Assembly: GCF_021234875.1 (NCBI RefSeq)
Contig: NZ_JAJQVM010000019.1
Span: 45,762-109,761 of the forward strand
Reading direction: 5' to 3'
DNA: 64,000 nucleotides
From: Marinibactrum halimedae
GTDB taxonomy: Bacteria > Pseudomonadota > Gammaproteobacteria > Pseudomonadales > Cellvibrionaceae
The translations under genes and the position numbers were made by a program. Under the pieces are notes generated by a model. It saw nothing but the letters and a program-made list of their open reading frames with translations. It was not told where the DNA came from and ran no database searches. Positions 62,786 to 64,000 of this stretch are shown here, piece by piece (positions within the stretch are counted from its first letter, which is position 1; each line of letters begins with the position of its first letter).

Positions 62786-64000
62786 TTACTCAATAATTTT
62801 GGCAACAACACCAGCACCAACAGTACGACCACCTTCACGAATCGCGAAGCGTAAACCTTCGTCCATCGCAATTGGGCAGATCAAGGTAACGGTCATTTGA
62901 ATGTTGTCACCTGGCATTACCATTTCAACGCCTTCTGGCAACTCACAAGCGCCGGTTACGTCAGTGGTACGGAAGTAGAACTGTGGACGGTAGCCTTTGA
63001 AGAATGGAGTATGACGACCACCTTCATCTTTAGACAATACGTACACTTCACCTTCAAACTTGGTGTGCGGAGTGATTGAACCAGGAGCAGACAATACTTG
63101 TCCACGCTCAACTTCGTCACGCTTAGTACCACGCAAAAGAACACCAACGTTCTCACCTGCACGACCTTCGTCAAGCAGCTTGCGGAACATTTCTACACCA
63201 GTACAAGTGGTTTTGGTAGTTTCTTTAATACCAACGATTTCAATCTCTTCGCCCACCTTGATGATACCGCGCTCAACACGACCAGTAACAACCGTACCAC
63301 GACCTTGAATGGAGAATACGTCTTCGATCGGCATAATGAAGGCACCGTCGATTGCACGCTCTGGCTCAGGGATGTAAGAATCTAACGCTTCAACTAATTT
63401 CTTAACCGCGCTAGTACCCAACTCGTTGTCATCTTCACCATTCAACGCCATTAACGCAGAACCAGCGATGATTGGCGTGTCGTCACCTGGGAATTCGTAA
63501 GTGTCTAGCAACTCACGGATTTCCATTTCAACCAACTCAAGCATTTCGGCGTATTCTTCAGAATCAACACCACCACAGTCTTCCGCCAACAAATCAGCTT
63601 TGTTCAAGAAAACAACGATGTAAGGTACACCTACCTGACGAGACAACAAGATGTGCTCACGAGTCTGAGGCATAGGGCCGTCAGTCGCACCACACACCAA
63701 AATAGCGCCGTCCATCTGAGCAGCACCAGTAATCATGTTTTTCACGTAGTCGGCGTGCCCTGGGCAGTCAACGTGCGCGTAGTGACGAATAGTAGAATCG
63801 TACTCAACGTGAGAGGTCGCAATGGTAATACCGCGCTCACGCTCTTCTGGCGCATTGTCGATACCATCGAAAGCAACAGCTTCACCGCCGAACACTTCTG
63901 CACAAACGCGAGTCAATGCGGCAGTCAAAGTGGTTTTACCGTGGTCAACGTGACCAATGGTGCCCACGTTTACGTGGGGTTTACTACGTTCAAAAGTTTC
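62786..64000 (-). CDS. tuf: Elongation factor Tu, copy 2, 5' end cut by window edge
   Basis: Second tuf gene upstream of tRNA-Trp and secE. The reading reaches the window edge at [13 protein letters not shown], so only the first three codons are missing if it starts as copy 1 does. The visible protein equals copy 1 at all positions. Bases 63417–64000 are identical to 46247–46830 of copy 1, while 62786–63416 differ at about 30 synonymous sites. Likely followed outside the window by the usual upstream tRNA cluster. Confidence 0.97.
   Translation of the reverse strand, partial: ETFERSKPHVNVGTIGHVDHGKTTLTAALTRVCAEVFGGEAVAFDGIDNAPEERERGITIATSHVEYDSTIRHYAHVDCPGHADYVKNMITGAAQMDGAILVCGATDGPMPQTREHILLSRQVGVPYIVVFLNKADLLAEDCGGVDSEEYAEMLELVEMEIRELLDTYEFPGDDTPIIAGSALMALNGEDDNELGTSAVKKLVEALDSYIPEPERAIDGAFIMPIEDVFSIQGRGTVVTGRVERGIIKVGEEIEIVGIKETTKTTCTGVEMFRKLLDEGRAGENVGVLLRGTKRDEVERGQVLSAPGSITPHTKFEGEVYVLSKDEGGRHTPFFKGYRPQFYFRTTDVTGACELPEGVEMVMPGDNIQMTVTLICPIAMDEGLRFAIREGGRTVGAGVVAKIIE

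Overview
The window is chromosomal DNA of a gammaproteobacterium. Gene order and protein sequence point to the Pseudomonadales/Oceanospirillales side of the class. The evidence is a gltB–damX–aroB–aroK–pilQPONM block divergent from mrcA, followed by maeB, rpmE, priA, ftsN, hslVU and a DUF971 gene, which is close to the order known from Pseudomonas. A complete secE–nusG–rplKAJL–rpoBC–rpsLG–fusA–tuf block closes the window. No insertion sequence, prophage or CRISPR array was seen. Genus cannot be read from the sequence alone.

Layout. (1) 1–11.6 kb, minus strand: 5' part of glutamate synthase gltB, a SPOR/ATPase DamX-like protein, shikimate-pathway aroB and aroK, and the pilMNOPQ operon for the type IV pilus inner-membrane platform and secretin. 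(2) 11.7–23.7 kb: mrcA, maeB, rpmE, priA, a peroxiredoxin–glutaredoxin fusion at the place where argS normally sits, ftsN, hslV and hslU behind a clear sigma-32 type promoter, and a DUF971 gene. (3) 23.8–42.7 kb: dgkA, then an accessory surface-polysaccharide locus. Its minus arm encodes a Wzy/WaaL-type polymerase or ligase, a 919-residue adenylation–carrier–acyltransferase fusion, a secreted glycosidase-like protein, a Wzx flippase, five glycosyltransferases and a hexapeptide acetyltransferase. Its plus arm encodes a Wza-like lipoprotein, a Wzz-like copolymerase, a degenerate tyrosine-autokinase homologue and an outer-membrane barrel. The two arms diverge around 38.0–38.4 kb. (4) 43–64 kb: a second elongation factor G (fusA2), a small secreted cysteine protein, then on the minus strand the transcription/translation block reading tuf–tRNA-Trp–secE–nusG–rplK–rplA–rplJ–rplL–rpoB–rpoC–rpsL–rpsG–fusA–tuf.

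How the parts work together. The polysaccharide locus looks like a Wzx/Wzy pathway. Glycosyltransferases build a lipid-linked repeat, Wzx flips it, the polymerase extends it under control of the Wzz-like protein, and the Wza-like and barrel proteins carry it out. The fusion protein and the hexapeptide acetyltransferase are likely to decorate the sugar with acyl groups. No initiating sugar-phosphate transferase, sugar-nucleotide gene or exosortase is in the window, so the pathway must be completed elsewhere.

Most interesting points: the single-chain adenylation–carrier–membrane acyltransferase, which resembles DltA, DltC and a transfer enzyme joined together; the kinase homologue that has lost all three nucleotide-binding motifs; the mosaic pair of tuf genes, where one half differs only at synonymous sites and the other half is base-identical; and the sigma-32 promoter with a structured leader in front of hslVU. 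Frequencies, GC content and homology searches were not computed; all calls are from reading the sequence.
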